Translations under genes and position numbers: made by a program
In this document: in pieces, positions 1 through 7,532 of the stretch
Layout of the letters: every line of letters begins with the position of its first letter
Position numbering within the stretch: position 1 is the first letter of the stretch
From: an uncultured Ruminococcus sp.
Lineage (GTDB): Bacteria; Bacillota; Clostridia; Oscillospirales; Ruminococcaceae
DNA: 52,737 nt
Reading direction: 5' to 3'
NCBI GenBank assembly: GCA_947169885.1
Contig: CAMVRM010000019.1
Location: forward strand, 1 to 52,737
The notes under the pieces: generated by a model
Seen by the model: only the letters and a program-made list of their open reading frames with translations
Told to the model about the DNA's origin: nothing
The model's database searches: none

Positions 1-2
1 AG

Positions 3-209
3 TGGTTGTCTTTATTTTTTGTGCAGTTTTTTGGAGTGCTCATTTATAGTATCTATCTTCAACGACAACCAACCGATGAGCCTGTATACCAGTTCCTTGA
101 TAAGAAACGAACTGAAGGAAAGCCATACAAAGTTTACATGATTGCCGCTGCCCACAAGTTTCTCCGCATCTATTACGCAAGAGTCAAAGAGGTCATGCCG
201 GCGCAATAG
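3..209 (+). mobile_element. C-terminal end of an IS110-family transposase (cut by window edge)
   Basis: The reading frame is open from the window edge and ends at 209. The last 45 residues carry the signature of the IS110 transposase tail: a Lys/Arg-rich KKRTEGKPYKVYM stretch followed by AAAHKFLRIYYARVKE. This part lies in the C-terminal Transposase_20 domain, which in the family contributes the catalytic serine region upstream of what is visible here. The first 20 residues fit the family poorly, so the copy may be degenerate. Family assignment is from motif resemblance; whether the element is intact cannot be judged because the rest lies outside the window. Confidence 0.6.
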
Positions 210-267
210 CATCTATTCATAGATTCCGAAACGGAGGCAAACACAGGCACGGCGCAGCCGCTTGACA

Positions 268-404
268 TTGACAGGTTATCATAAAAATGCTACAATGGCT
301 GCCCCCGACAGTGACTGACTTTATCTATTCATGAGTTCCGGTCGTGCGCCAGCTAAGACGACCGTCGGCACGACGCACACAGCATTTTTATGATGTTCTG
401 TCAA
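268..404. repeat. 24-bp imperfect inverted repeat enclosing about 90 bp, downstream of the IS110 fragment
   Basis: Positions 268-291 and 381-404 are reverse complements with three mismatches, including a perfect 14-bp block (ATCATAAAAATGCT and its complement). The enclosed DNA has further short stems. It starts about 60 bp after the transposase end, so it may be the terminal non-coding, structured region of an IS110/IS1111-type element, but this is inference. A separate perfect 7-bp stem with a TTCG loop lies just beyond, at 442-459. Confidence 0.4.
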
Positions 405-520
405 GGTTGCCGGTCGGATATAACTGCATTTCATTTTTTTCAGACCGCTTCGGCGGTCTTATTGTCATGCCTGTTTTTTCTTCTGTGAAAGTTGTGTGAA
501 ACTTTTATTTTACCTCTTGA

Positions 521-640
521 CTTTTATTTGCAGGTCTTGTGGTATGTTGTATACAGCATAAAAGCGGTGGAGCTTATGCCACGATACGCTATGCGGAGAA
601 ACAGGGCAAGAAGATAGTGAACCTTGCAGACGAAACCTGA
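521..640 (+). pseudogene. Remnant of a DUF1273/SLOG-superfamily gene (C-terminal end only)
   Basis: A 39-codon frame between two stops ends in SGGAYATIRYAEKQGKKIVNL, which resembles the last helix-strand of DUF1273 (SLOG fold) proteins common on Firmicute mobile elements. No start codon with a ribosome-binding site is present and nothing upstream belongs to the family, so this is a 5'-truncated relic. The function of the family is poorly known (nucleotide-binding SLOG fold). Confidence 0.45.
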
Positions 641-663
641 ATAATCATCTGAAAAGAAAAATA

Positions 664-702
664 GGACGATACCTTTGAGCTATTAGGTATCGCCCTTTTC
701 GT
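664..702 (+). terminator. Rho-independent terminator
   Basis: A 10-bp stem with one mismatch (GGACGATACC at 664-673, GGTATCGCCC at 686-695) is followed by CTTTTC. It follows the SLOG remnant and overlaps the 3' end of the integrase remnant on the other strand. Confidence 0.55.
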
Positions 703-1024
703 TATTATAATGATTATTCTTGTCGGTAGGTACTGCTACGGGTATAGTGTTACTATTTGGAACGGGGAAAGTAGTCCGTATATCACTATGTCCCATGATC
801 GACTGTATGGCATCGATCTTATCAAGTTCCTCGCATAAACGAACGCAAAAAGTGTGTCTGAAAGTATGACAACTAATATGAGGAAGCAGTATCGGCTTAC
901 GATTTTCATGTGCGGCTTTCTTCTGTTCCTGCTGATTATAGTCGGCAACAATACGCTTTAATGCATCATTTATGCCCTTAGCATTTTGAAAAGTCCCGTA
1001 TCTATTCTGGATTATAAAATCTGA
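683..1024 (-). pseudogene. C-terminal fragment of a tyrosine integrase (Tn916-like)
   Basis: Reading from 1024 down to the stop at 683, the frame contains LPHISCHTFRHTFC followed by EELDKIDAIQSIMGHSDIRTT, the conserved His-x-x-Arg and Gly-His boxes of phage/ICE tyrosine recombinases. The expected nucleophilic Tyr after the MGHSDIRTT box is missing and replaced by an unrelated tail, and the upstream half is cut off by the MITE at 1025-1185. The gene is therefore broken at both ends and cannot be active. It probably belonged to a conjugative transposon. Confidence 0.75.
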
Positions 1025-1185
1025 GAACCTGTCTTCACAAGAAATGTGCGTGGATTTTCAGCGAGATTTAGTCGATTTCAAGGCGAAAAACCGCAGTTGT
1101 GCTGTCGCACTGCAAGGTTTTTCAACGCAGAAAGCGACTGAATATCGTTGAAAAGACACGTACAGAGTCTTGTGAAGACAGGTTC
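1025..1185. mobile_element. MITE-1 copy 1 (161 bp, perfect 17-bp terminal inverted repeats)
   Basis: The ends are GAACCTGTCTTCACAAG and its exact reverse complement. The element is close to identical to the copies at 4610-4770 and 8622-8782 but inverted. The flanking triplets are TGA (1022-1024) and TAA (1186-1188), so the 3-bp target duplication seen at the other two copies is imperfect here. It carries no open frame. It separates an integrase fragment from a prophage fragment, so it may sit at a recombination junction. Confidence 0.85.
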
Positions 1186-1269
1186 TAAGCGTTTCGATCA
1201 CCTTTATTATGCCCTCCATCTGCTTGTCACTTACGAGCCGGTCAACAGGCTCTTCAAAAACAGAATTAA

Positions 1270-2202
1270 GTAGAGCGTCAGACTGACGGCAAGTGCTGTC
1301 AGTGGTGTTCCGCAGTCGCAGGGCGCTATCTCATGAGGGAACAGCCGAAAGACTTATTCCGCAGGCATGACAATTGTGAATGCGTTATCATTTACGATGA
1401 AAAAGTGCTGAGGGGTCAGAAAGGCGAGAACGGCAGGCGTGGAAAGAAATGGACAGACAGCGGCGAGCGTGCCGAGCGCATAAAGTTCGCTGAAAGTCAG
1501 AAGCCCACTGTTTTAAGCCATGATGAAGCTGAAAAGTTGCAGGCTGAACTTTTGCCGAGACGGTTGACAGGTGGGAGGAAAAGTGGTATAATATCTCCAA
1601 GATATTATGAGGACATAAACGCTTTTTCTGGTTCAGAAAAAATTGAAGATGTAACTAAGGAAAAATTACAGAAAGAACTTTCTGTAATCCCTGAACAACT
1701 TCTTAATGAACTGAGTGGTTATGTTGATCATTTGTATATCGGGGACAATGATTGTAGTAGTGCTTTCTCACCTGACACACGAGAAATACGTCTTAATCCT
1801 CAAACTGGTGACCAGAGTATTATACACGAACTCGGGCACGCTTTCGGTGAAATGATAGGTGCTTACAGTGATCCTGAATTTTTAAGCATTCTTAGTGAAG
1901 GACTTCCACTTGATAATTGGGACGAAGTTATTTACGATAGCGGTGACAATATACATGACAGCAGAATCGCTTATGCCATAGAATCACCAAAATTTATTCG
2001 TTCTTATCAAGGGAGAATATATCCTCCGAATGAAGATGAAATTATTACTGATTCTGCAATCCGTCCCGAATGGTTAAAGGAGTATATTTCCGTTGGATTT
2101 GACACATATTTTCGTACTCCTATTATACTTAAAGAAAAAGACCCTAAACTGTATTCATATTTGGAGATGAAAATCAATGAAAGAATTAGTAAAAGAATAT
2201 AA
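1270..2202 (+). pseudogene. 3' part of a phage MuF-type head protein fused to a zinc-metalloprotease domain
   Basis: The frame is open from 1270; the first internal ATG is at 1333. Just before and after it the sequence reads GKCCQWCSAVAGRY then RRHDNCECVIIYD, the Cys-rich end of the SPP1 gp7/MuF minor head domain. The MuF domain itself is missing upstream, so the gene is 5'-truncated. The C-terminal 200 residues form a separate domain with an HELGH zinc-binding motif (HExxH), typical of toxin-type metallopeptidases. MuF proteins with variable C-terminal toxins are an established class of phage polymorphic toxins; that this one acts as a toxin is inference. If translated from ATG 1333 it would give 289 residues without signal peptide. 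A small gene overlaps its 3' end by 26 bp. Confidence 0.6.
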
Positions 2203-2362
2203 AGCCTATGTCGAATTCAAAATAAGCGAAGCTAAACAAGTAAAGCTGAAAGATGTTGAAAAGCATTTTATGAGTTTAGGTTATTCAAAAGAAGAAATTC
2301 ATAAGGCTATGAATGACTTTTACAAAGAAGAGCATTCAAATGACGATGGATTTATACCTTGA
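2177..2362 (+). CDS. Small protein overlapping the metalloprotease gene; candidate immunity protein
   Basis: A 61-residue highly charged protein (many Lys/Glu, no membrane segment) that starts inside the last codons of the metalloprotease frame. A GGAG sequence sits nine bases before the ATG. I recognise no family. Tight overlap with a toxin-like domain, small size and absence elsewhere in the window are what one expects of a cognate immunity protein, but that role is inference. A terminator follows at 2377-2410. Confidence 0.5.
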   Translation: MKELVKEYKAYVEFKISEAKQVKLKDVEKHFMSLGYSKEEIHKAMNDFYKEEHSNDDGFIP

Positions 2363-2376
2363 AAAATAATACACCT

Positions 2377-2410
2377 AACCGCTCCCGAGCAATCGAGGGC
2401 GGTTTTCTTA
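2377..2410 (+). terminator. Terminator after the small overlapping gene
   Basis: The sequence ACCGCTCCCGAgcaaTCGAGGGCGGT folds into a GC-rich stem-loop and runs into TTTTCTTA. Confidence 0.6.
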
Positions 2411-2431
2411 TACCCGAAAGGAGTATCAACC

Positions 2432-2602
2432 ATGTACAAGAGGATAAAAATATCATTCATCAACGCAGGCACTATAACGATAGATGAGGGCGACTGGGAC
2501 GATTATGACCTTTGTGACGGTTTTATCATCATCAAAAAGGGCGATGCGTGGATAGCTATGTACAACGCTAAGGAAGTTTTCTCGGTCGTACTTGAAAAAT
2601 AA
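2432..2602 (+). CDS. Small prophage-type protein, 56 residues
   Basis: The ATG at 2432 follows a strong ribosome-binding site (GAAAGGAG, eight bases upstream). The product is an acidic soluble protein with the motifs ITIDEGDWDDYD and AWIAMYNAKEVFSVVLE. Small proteins of this type lie next to MuF and portal genes in clostridial prophages, so it is probably a leftover of the same prophage. Function unknown. Confidence 0.6.
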   Translation: MYKRIKISFINAGTITIDEGDWDDYDLCDGFIIIKKGDAWIAMYNAKEVFSVVLEK

Positions 2603-2625
2603 TACCCGAAAGGAGCTGACCCACC

Positions 2626-2745
2626 ATGTCCAACCAGCCCAGAGCAAGACCAAACCTCAGACCAGACCACAACGGCACTCAAAAAACAGTCCTCACAAGT
2701 TGTTGCCTGTCTTGTGAGGACTGTTCTGAAATGGTTATTTGCTGA
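2626..2745 (+). pseudogene. Truncated start of a phage gene
   Basis: An ATG with a GGAG site about 10 bases upstream (GAAAGGAGCTGACCCACC) opens a 39-codon frame that begins MSNQPRARPNLRPDHNG and then runs into the terminator hairpin of the convergent GH5 gene. Position and start signal suggest the 5' end of the next prophage gene, cut by the junction to chromosomal DNA. No family can be named. Confidence 0.35.
2685..2725 (-). terminator. Terminator of the GH5-dockerin gene
   Basis: A perfect 15-bp stem (2685-2699 with 2711-2725) is followed on the minus strand by six T. It lies 24 bp downstream of the GH5 stop codon. Confidence 0.85.
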
Positions 2746-2748
2746 TGC

Positions 2749-4485
2749 TTATTTCCGGAGCGTATTGAGTTTTGCGGCTGTAAGCGGCAGGTCTGATGCG
2801 GTGATCTTGCCCGAAGCTATCAGTTGGACAGCGGCGGCATCTGACTTGTCGATAACTTTTCCTGTGTCAACACAGTCGGCATTTAGCTTTCCCTGTTCGG
2901 AGAGGGGGTGTTTCTTGGGGTCGGAGACATACTGCATGATAAGTACAGCATCATAGATGTTAACAACGCCGTCAGCGTTTGCATCGCCGTAGTCGGGCGA
3001 GGAGGTCACAGGGTCGCTGTGCTGGGCGGAATAGTAGTCGCTGAGCGAGATGCCGTTTCCTGCTCTGCCGAGTTTGATCTTGTGGTCAAGGCTGATGAAT
3101 TTGCCGTTTTCGTCCTGCCAGAGCGACGGCTTGACGAACTCATATTTTTCATTGTCCCACTTGCCGAAGTTGTCGTAAACAAGTCCGCCCGTGTCGGAGG
3201 AGTTTTCGTTGAAGCACCAGAACGTGTGGTGTATGTGCTTTTTGATCATGTAGTCACGCAGAAGTGTGAGCCAACGGGTGTTTGCGCCCGAGGGGTCATT
3301 TTTCTTGTCAACGAAGCCGCCCCATTCGCCCATGAGAAGCGGATAGCGCTTTTCTTCAACGAGATAAGCCCACGCATCATACCAGTATTCTTTGAGAAGC
3401 GACTCGGTGTCGAATTCATAGCTTGTGTAGTTGGGTCTTGTGCCTTCGAGGTGGAACCATTTCTGTTCATAGACCAGCGGACCGTAGTCGTGAGGGGAGT
3501 AAACTATCTGCTTTTTGTAATTTCCGATGTCAACGGGGTGATCTTTAACGCCACGCAGATTTCCGCCCCACCATGCGCCGAATATCTTGCTGGGTTCATC
3601 GTAGTGAGCGTAGTCGATAGAAGGTGTTGTCCAGTCTGCGCCCCTTGAAAAATCGGGATAGCATTCAATGCCTTCTATCATGATGAGCAGATTTGGGTTC
3701 TGTTCAAGGCACGCCATAGCACCTCTTTCGGCGGCATATTTCCAGTTGTTTATGTCTTTGGAGTTGTCCCACTTGGCGAACTTGCCTTCCTCGGGTTTTC
3801 CGTGCGGTTCGTTTTTTAGGTCGACAGCTATGATCGTGTCATCGTCCTTGTACTGTTCGCAGAACCATGAAAGCGCTTCAAGCCAGTCATCGGTGGAGAA
3901 TCTGTCATCGTACCAGAGGGGGAAAGTGTGACCTGCGGCGTGGGTAGAAGCGGAGTGTATGTCGATCATGATCTTGATGCCGTTTTCCCTGCACCATTCA
4001 ACAGCCTTGTTCCAAACGTCAAAGCTGTACATATATTCGATAGGTGTGCCGTACTGGTCGAAAGTCTTGACAAGTTCAGGGTTGGTGGTAGCGTTTATCT
4101 TTATCATCGGGTCGGGTTCTCTGTTCTTCCACTGGAGGATTATCTCGGTGGACATGGGGACACGGAGCAGATTGAAACCGTGGTCGGCGATAAGGTCAAG
4201 GCAGTCGTGCATATTTACCGACCAAACGCCGTCAAAAACCTGACTTCCAACGTTATAGCCGAACCAGTTTACGCCTGTCATCCAGACAGGATTTCCGTAC
4301 ATATCCACGACTTCGGCGTTTTCGTTGACGTGAAGCCAGTCATCATGGTAGGAGTCGGGAGCTGCCGTGACGGTGGCAGCGGAAGCGGCAGGCACATTGT
4401 TTTTGACTGTGCCCGAAGCAGGAGCAAGGACGATCGTGCAGGCAGAAGCCGCTGCGGTCAGTCCCGAGATGAATTTTTTCAGCAT
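2749..4485 (-). CDS. Secreted GH5 endoglucanase-like enzyme with C-terminal dockerin
   Basis: This 578-residue protein should hydrolyse beta-1,4-glucan or a related polymer outside the cell. An N-terminal signal peptide (MLKKFISGLTAAASACTIVLA) is followed by a GH5 barrel from about residue 50 to 480. The proton donor is E226 in DLKNEPHG and the nucleophile E387 in LMGEWGGF, the two hallmark glutamates of GH5. Residues 499-575 form a dockerin with two Ca-binding repeats (YGDANADGVVNIYDAVLIMQYV; the second repeat, NADCVDTGKVIDKSDAAAV, is more divergent). The protein closely resembles the GH5 at 50193-52223, which instead ends in CBM37, so paralogues carry alternative anchors. It is monocistronic. 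Upstream lies the palindrome AAAAACGTTTTT (4579-4590), which could be a regulator site. Exact substrate cannot be told from sequence. Confidence 0.92.
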   Translation of the reverse strand: MLKKFISGLTAAASACTIVLAPASGTVKNNVPAASAATVTAAPDSYHDDWLHVNENAEVVDMYGNPVWMTGVNWFGYNVGSQVFDGVWSVNMHDCLDLIADHGFNLLRVPMSTEIILQWKNREPDPMIKINATTNPELVKTFDQYGTPIEYMYSFDVWNKAVEWCRENGIKIMIDIHSASTHAAGHTFPLWYDDRFSTDDWLEALSWFCEQYKDDDTIIAVDLKNEPHGKPEEGKFAKWDNSKDINNWKYAAERGAMACLEQNPNLLIMIEGIECYPDFSRGADWTTPSIDYAHYDEPSKIFGAWWGGNLRGVKDHPVDIGNYKKQIVYSPHDYGPLVYEQKWFHLEGTRPNYTSYEFDTESLLKEYWYDAWAYLVEEKRYPLLMGEWGGFVDKKNDPSGANTRWLTLLRDYMIKKHIHHTFWCFNENSSDTGGLVYDNFGKWDNEKYEFVKPSLWQDENGKFISLDHKIKLGRAGNGISLSDYYSAQHSDPVTSSPDYGDANADGVVNIYDAVLIMQYVSDPKKHPLSEQGKLNADCVDTGKVIDKSDAAAVQLIASGKITASDLPLTAAKLNTLRK

Positions 4486-4609
4486 AATAAATTTTCCTCT
4501 CTTTCGCTGCCTATGATTTGATAAGGCAGTTTAATATGATTTTATTATACAATATTACAAACCGATTGTCAACAAGGAAAAAACGTTTTTGTTATGGAGT
4601 ATTTATTAA

Positions 4610-4770
4610 GAACCTGTCTTCACAAGGCTCTGTACGTGTCTTTTCAACGATATTTAGCCGCTTTCTGCGTTGAAAAACCTTGCAGTGCGACAGCACAACT
4701 GCGGTTTTTCGCCTTGAAATCGACTAAATCTCGCTGAAAATCCACGCACATTTCTTGTGAAGACAGGTTC
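4610..4770. mobile_element. MITE-1 copy 2 (161 bp)
   Basis: It has the same 17-bp perfect terminal inverted repeats as copies 1 and 3 and is flanked by TAA on both sides (4607-4609 and 4771-4773), a 3-bp target duplication. It sits between the GH5 promoter region and the terminator of the next gene. The whole element is an imperfect palindrome, so a transcript would fold into one long hairpin. Confidence 0.9.
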
Positions 4771-4772
4771 TA

Positions 4773-4812
4773 AAAAAGCCGTCCGACTTTTTTGGGGTCA
4801 GACGGCTTTATT
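4773..4812 (-). terminator. Terminator of the CBM22-GH43 gene (bidirectional)
   Basis: AGCCGTCCGAC and GTCAGACGGCT pair around a T-rich loop. On the minus strand the stem runs into TTTTTTA, next to the MITE-1 insertion. Confidence 0.75.
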
Positions 4813-4848
4813 TCAGGGAAAGAAGAATGCTTTTTTTATGCTGCTGTA

Positions 4849-7068
4849 TCAGCCGAGTTTCCAGCTGTCAACAGAAGCGGTGTTGTTGAATACAAAGTAA
4901 AGATCGTTGTTTCCGCTGAGGTCCTTGACGGGAACGGTGAATTCCTGCATGGACGAACCTGCGGGTATCTCAACATAAGCAACAGGTGTTCCGTTTGCGC
5001 TGCCTGTGCAGACCTTGACGATGCAGCCGTTGTTAGAAGATGCTTTGAGAGTGAGCGTTTCGGGAGCAAATCCGCAGTCAACGCCTGAAACTCTGTACCA
5101 GCTTCCTCTGTTGACCTGAACGACAGAGTTGCCGCTGCCGCTGATAGTAACGCCGCCCTGATGCGAGAATGTTGCCGCACGGACTGTGGTGAACGGATCA
5201 AGCGGCTTTATCTGATTAACGCCCGACTTAGTACCTGTAACAGCCTGGATCGTGCCGTCATTGTTGATAGTGACCTTGTCAATGTGAGTGCTGCGATAGC
5301 CGCCTTTAAGACCCATGCTGTCCTGTAAGTACTGAGCGTGATAGAACAGATACCACTGGTTATTGAACTTATAGAATGTGTGGTGGTTGTTTCCGCCTGT
5401 GCCGAAGAATGCGCCTATACCCTTGAATGCCTCGCCCTTATAGGTGAAAGGTCCGAGAGGACTGTCGCTGACCATGTAGTTGATAGCGCCGCTTGTCAGT
5501 CCGTAGGGGTTGCCGCCTGTATTGAAGTTTGAGCAGTAGCTGTAATAATACTTGCCGTTGAACTTGTGTATGCCGCTGTCCTCAAAGAGATAAGGAGCAT
5601 CTATCTCCTTGGGAGTGCCGACGATCGAAGTCATATCATCGCTGAGCTGTACGCATCTTGCGGTCTTGGGGTGTGCGTCCTGATTCTTGGGAACGCCGCC
5701 GCCGAAATAGAGATAGCCTGTTCCGTCATCGTCAACGAGTACGGCAGGGTCAAAGAGCCACTCAACGTTTCCGCAGTTCGGGGTCGAACGTGAGATGAGC
5801 GCTTTGCCGATAGGATCTCTCCACGGACCAGTCGGGCTGTCAGCTGTGAGTACAGCGATTCCGTTGCCGCCGTTTGCGAAGTAGAGGAAGAATTTCTCCT
5901 TGCCGTTTATCGTCTTGTGGCAGGCAGTTGGTGCCCATGAGTTGCCGCCCCACTTGCACAGACCGTTCGAGCCTGCCGCATTGATAAGACCGTGGTCAGT
6001 CCAGTTAACAAGGTCGTCGGAAGAAATGCAGCGCAGGCAGTTGATAGTGCCGTATTCGATGTCCTTGACCTGATTTCCGTTGTAAAGCAGGTGGTCATCG
6101 GTCATGAATACATATATCCTGCCGTTGTATTCCATAACGCCGGGGTCAGCACCGAAGTACTGGGAAATGAGCGGATTATGCTCGTTGCTCTTTTTGTAGC
6201 AAGTTGCAAGGTTGACATTGCCGAACTTGTTAGCCATTTCGGTAAAGTCGACTTTCGTAACTTTCGGGAAGCTGTTTATCCTGTTGAAGATATAGTCCTG
6301 AAGCAGATTTATGTCCTCATCATCAACAACGCCGCTTGAATCAACGTCAGCTGCTTTTTCCGAAAGGGCATTCTCAAAACTCCATACCAGACCACGCTTT
6401 GCAGTGATAAGGTCGGAAATGTCGATAACGCCGTCCATGTTGACATCACCACGGGTATCGGTAAGGGTCTTGCCTTCGTATTCGCCCGAACTGCCGATCA
6501 CCACACCCTCTTTCGCAACGATAGCTTCGTCAATGTAGAAGTTGCCCGAGACTTCGGAAGTTTCAACATAGATATAAACATCGCTCGCATCCGAGGGGAT
6601 CTGGAAGCTGGGATTTGAAAGCTGGAGATATTTTCCACGGGAGATCGAACCCTCTGCGATGTGGAGATAATTAACAGTGCCCGAAGCATCGGTGTACTGC
6701 ATGGAGAGCAAGAAATATTCGGTGTCCTCACCGTCCTCATAGTCAACAAAGACGTTGAAGCTGTACTTCTCGCCCGGCTTGAAAGTTGAGGGGTCGAGCG
6801 CCATCTGAGCGCCCTGCCATGCCTTTGCACGATCCTTGATGAGAAGCGCATTAGTTCCCTTGAAAGGATGTCTGCCGCTGAGAACAAGTTCGCCTTCGCC
6901 TCTTATTTCCCAGTTTCCGCTGCTGTCCTCAAAGGTATCGTGGTAGTAAAAACCATTTGAGTCGGGGTTTATCGCCGCATTAACGGGCAGACCCGCAGTC
7001 GATGTGAACAGCAAGGCACTTCCGACCGCTGCTGTACACAACCGTGTGAACTTTTTTTTGACTTCCAT
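4849..7068 (-). CDS. Secreted CBM22-dockerin-GH43-CBM6 arabinoxylan-degrading enzyme
   Basis: A 739-residue secreted protein. After the signal peptide (to about residue 31) comes a CBM22-like module (about 38-190; RAKAWQGAQMAL, LLSMQYTDASGTVNYLHI, GNFYIDEAIVA). A dockerin sits in the middle (about 205-270; RGDVNMDGVIDISDLITAKR and ADVDSSGVVDDEDINLL). A GH43 five-bladed propeller follows (about 295-610; GADPGVMEYNGRIYV, WLFDPAVLVDDDG, FEDSGIHKFNGKYY), then a CBM6 module to the C-terminus. The GH43 resembles XynD-type arabinoxylan arabinofuranohydrolases, so removal of arabinose side chains from xylan is likely. An internal rather than terminal dockerin is uncommon. The start is supported by AAGGAGG nine bases upstream. 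CCTTAGATAAA occurs twice upstream (7081-7091, 7129-7139), possible regulator half-sites. Confidence 0.88.
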   Translation of the reverse strand: MEVKKKFTRLCTAAVGSALLFTSTAGLPVNAAINPDSNGFYYHDTFEDSSGNWEIRGEGELVLSGRHPFKGTNALLIKDRAKAWQGAQMALDPSTFKPGEKYSFNVFVDYEDGEDTEYFLLSMQYTDASGTVNYLHIAEGSISRGKYLQLSNPSFQIPSDASDVYIYVETSEVSGNFYIDEAIVAKEGVVIGSSGEYEGKTLTDTRGDVNMDGVIDISDLITAKRGLVWSFENALSEKAADVDSSGVVDDEDINLLQDYIFNRINSFPKVTKVDFTEMANKFGNVNLATCYKKSNEHNPLISQYFGADPGVMEYNGRIYVFMTDDHLLYNGNQVKDIEYGTINCLRCISSDDLVNWTDHGLINAAGSNGLCKWGGNSWAPTACHKTINGKEKFFLYFANGGNGIAVLTADSPTGPWRDPIGKALISRSTPNCGNVEWLFDPAVLVDDDGTGYLYFGGGVPKNQDAHPKTARCVQLSDDMTSIVGTPKEIDAPYLFEDSGIHKFNGKYYYSYCSNFNTGGNPYGLTSGAINYMVSDSPLGPFTYKGEAFKGIGAFFGTGGNNHHTFYKFNNQWYLFYHAQYLQDSMGLKGGYRSTHIDKVTINNDGTIQAVTGTKSGVNQIKPLDPFTTVRAATFSHQGGVTISGSGNSVVQVNRGSWYRVSGVDCGFAPETLTLKASSNNGCIVKVCTGSANGTPVAYVEIPAGSSMQEFTVPVKDLSGNNDLYFVFNNTASVDSWKLG

Positions 7069-7335
7069 AAATATTATCCTCCTTAGATAAAATTATTATC
7101 ATTTAATACTATCTTCCATTATTATCTGCCTTAGATAAATTGTTTTAACAAATCTTTATATTATATGGGCATTATAACATATAATGATACTTTTATCTAT
7201 TGTTTTATATTAACTTTTTTTAACAATTTTCGTTGAATTTACTTTGCTCCAACGTTCGACAAAAAATATCAATATATTTGTGCCCGGTGCCTGTCTTTAT
7301 CCTTTCGGCAGAAAAAATTTTTTTTGCTCAGACGC
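7069..7335. other. AT-rich intergenic region with an 11-bp direct repeat
   Basis: This is the promoter region of the minus-strand GH43 gene and precedes the tRNA. CCTTAGATAAA occurs at 7081-7091 (overlapping the ribosome-binding site) and at 7129-7139. No gene is visible. Confidence 0.4.
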
Positions 7336-7364
7336 TTGACAAAGCCCGTGTGATGTGGTATAAT
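7336..7364 (+). promoter_or_regulatory. Promoter of tRNA-Leu
   Basis: TTGACA (7336-7341), a 17-bp spacer and TATAAT (7359-7364) form a perfect sigma-70-type consensus 12 bp before the tRNA. Confidence 0.9.
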
Positions 7365-7376
7365 ATTATCTGTTAT

Positions 7377-7458
7377 GCGGGTGTGGTGAAATTGGCAGAC
7401 ACGTTAGATTTAGGTTCTAATGCCCTACGGTGTGCAGGTTCAAGTCCTGTCACCCGCA
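7377..7458 (+). tRNA. tRNA-Leu (anticodon UAG)
   Basis: The acceptor arm GCGGGTG pairs with CACCCGC (7451-7457) and is followed by discriminator A. The anticodon stem TTAGA/TCTAA encloses the loop TTTAGGT with anticodon TAG. The variable arm is long, as expected of class II tRNAs, and the T-arm GGTTCAAGTCC is canonical. CCA is not encoded. Its last 49 bases are repeated exactly at 16220-16268, which marks it as a likely integration site. A terminator follows at 7470-7504. Confidence 0.96.
7410..7458 (+). repeat. Putative attL: 49-bp direct repeat inside tRNA-Leu
   Basis: This segment, from the anticodon loop to the discriminator base, is identical to 16220-16268. The sequences beyond the repeats differ. 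Such a split (complete tRNA on one side, 3' half on the other) is the usual footprint of site-specific integration into a tRNA gene. Confidence 0.75.
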
Positions 7459-7469
7459 CTGAAAAGTTT

Positions 7470-7504
7470 CCTCATGTAGTGGAGTATTGCATGAGGATTT
7501 TTTT
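7470..7504 (+). terminator. Terminator after tRNA-Leu
   Basis: CCTCATG (7470-7476) pairs with CATGAGG (7490-7496), followed by ATTTTTTT. Confidence 0.85.
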
Positions 7505-7532
7505 ATACCATTTGCAAGTGGAGTGAGTCGTT

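Noticed and set aside
442-459. Perfect GACCGC-TTCG-GCGGTC hairpin as a terminator
   Set aside because: No T-run follows it on either strand (the T-run precedes it on the plus strand), so it is only a hairpin.
1190-1269. Minus-strand frame reading FEEPVDRLVSDKQMEGIIKVIE as continuation of the integrase beyond the MITE
   Set aside because: It looks gene-like, but the frame does not connect to the integrase after removing the MITE and shows no integrase motif.
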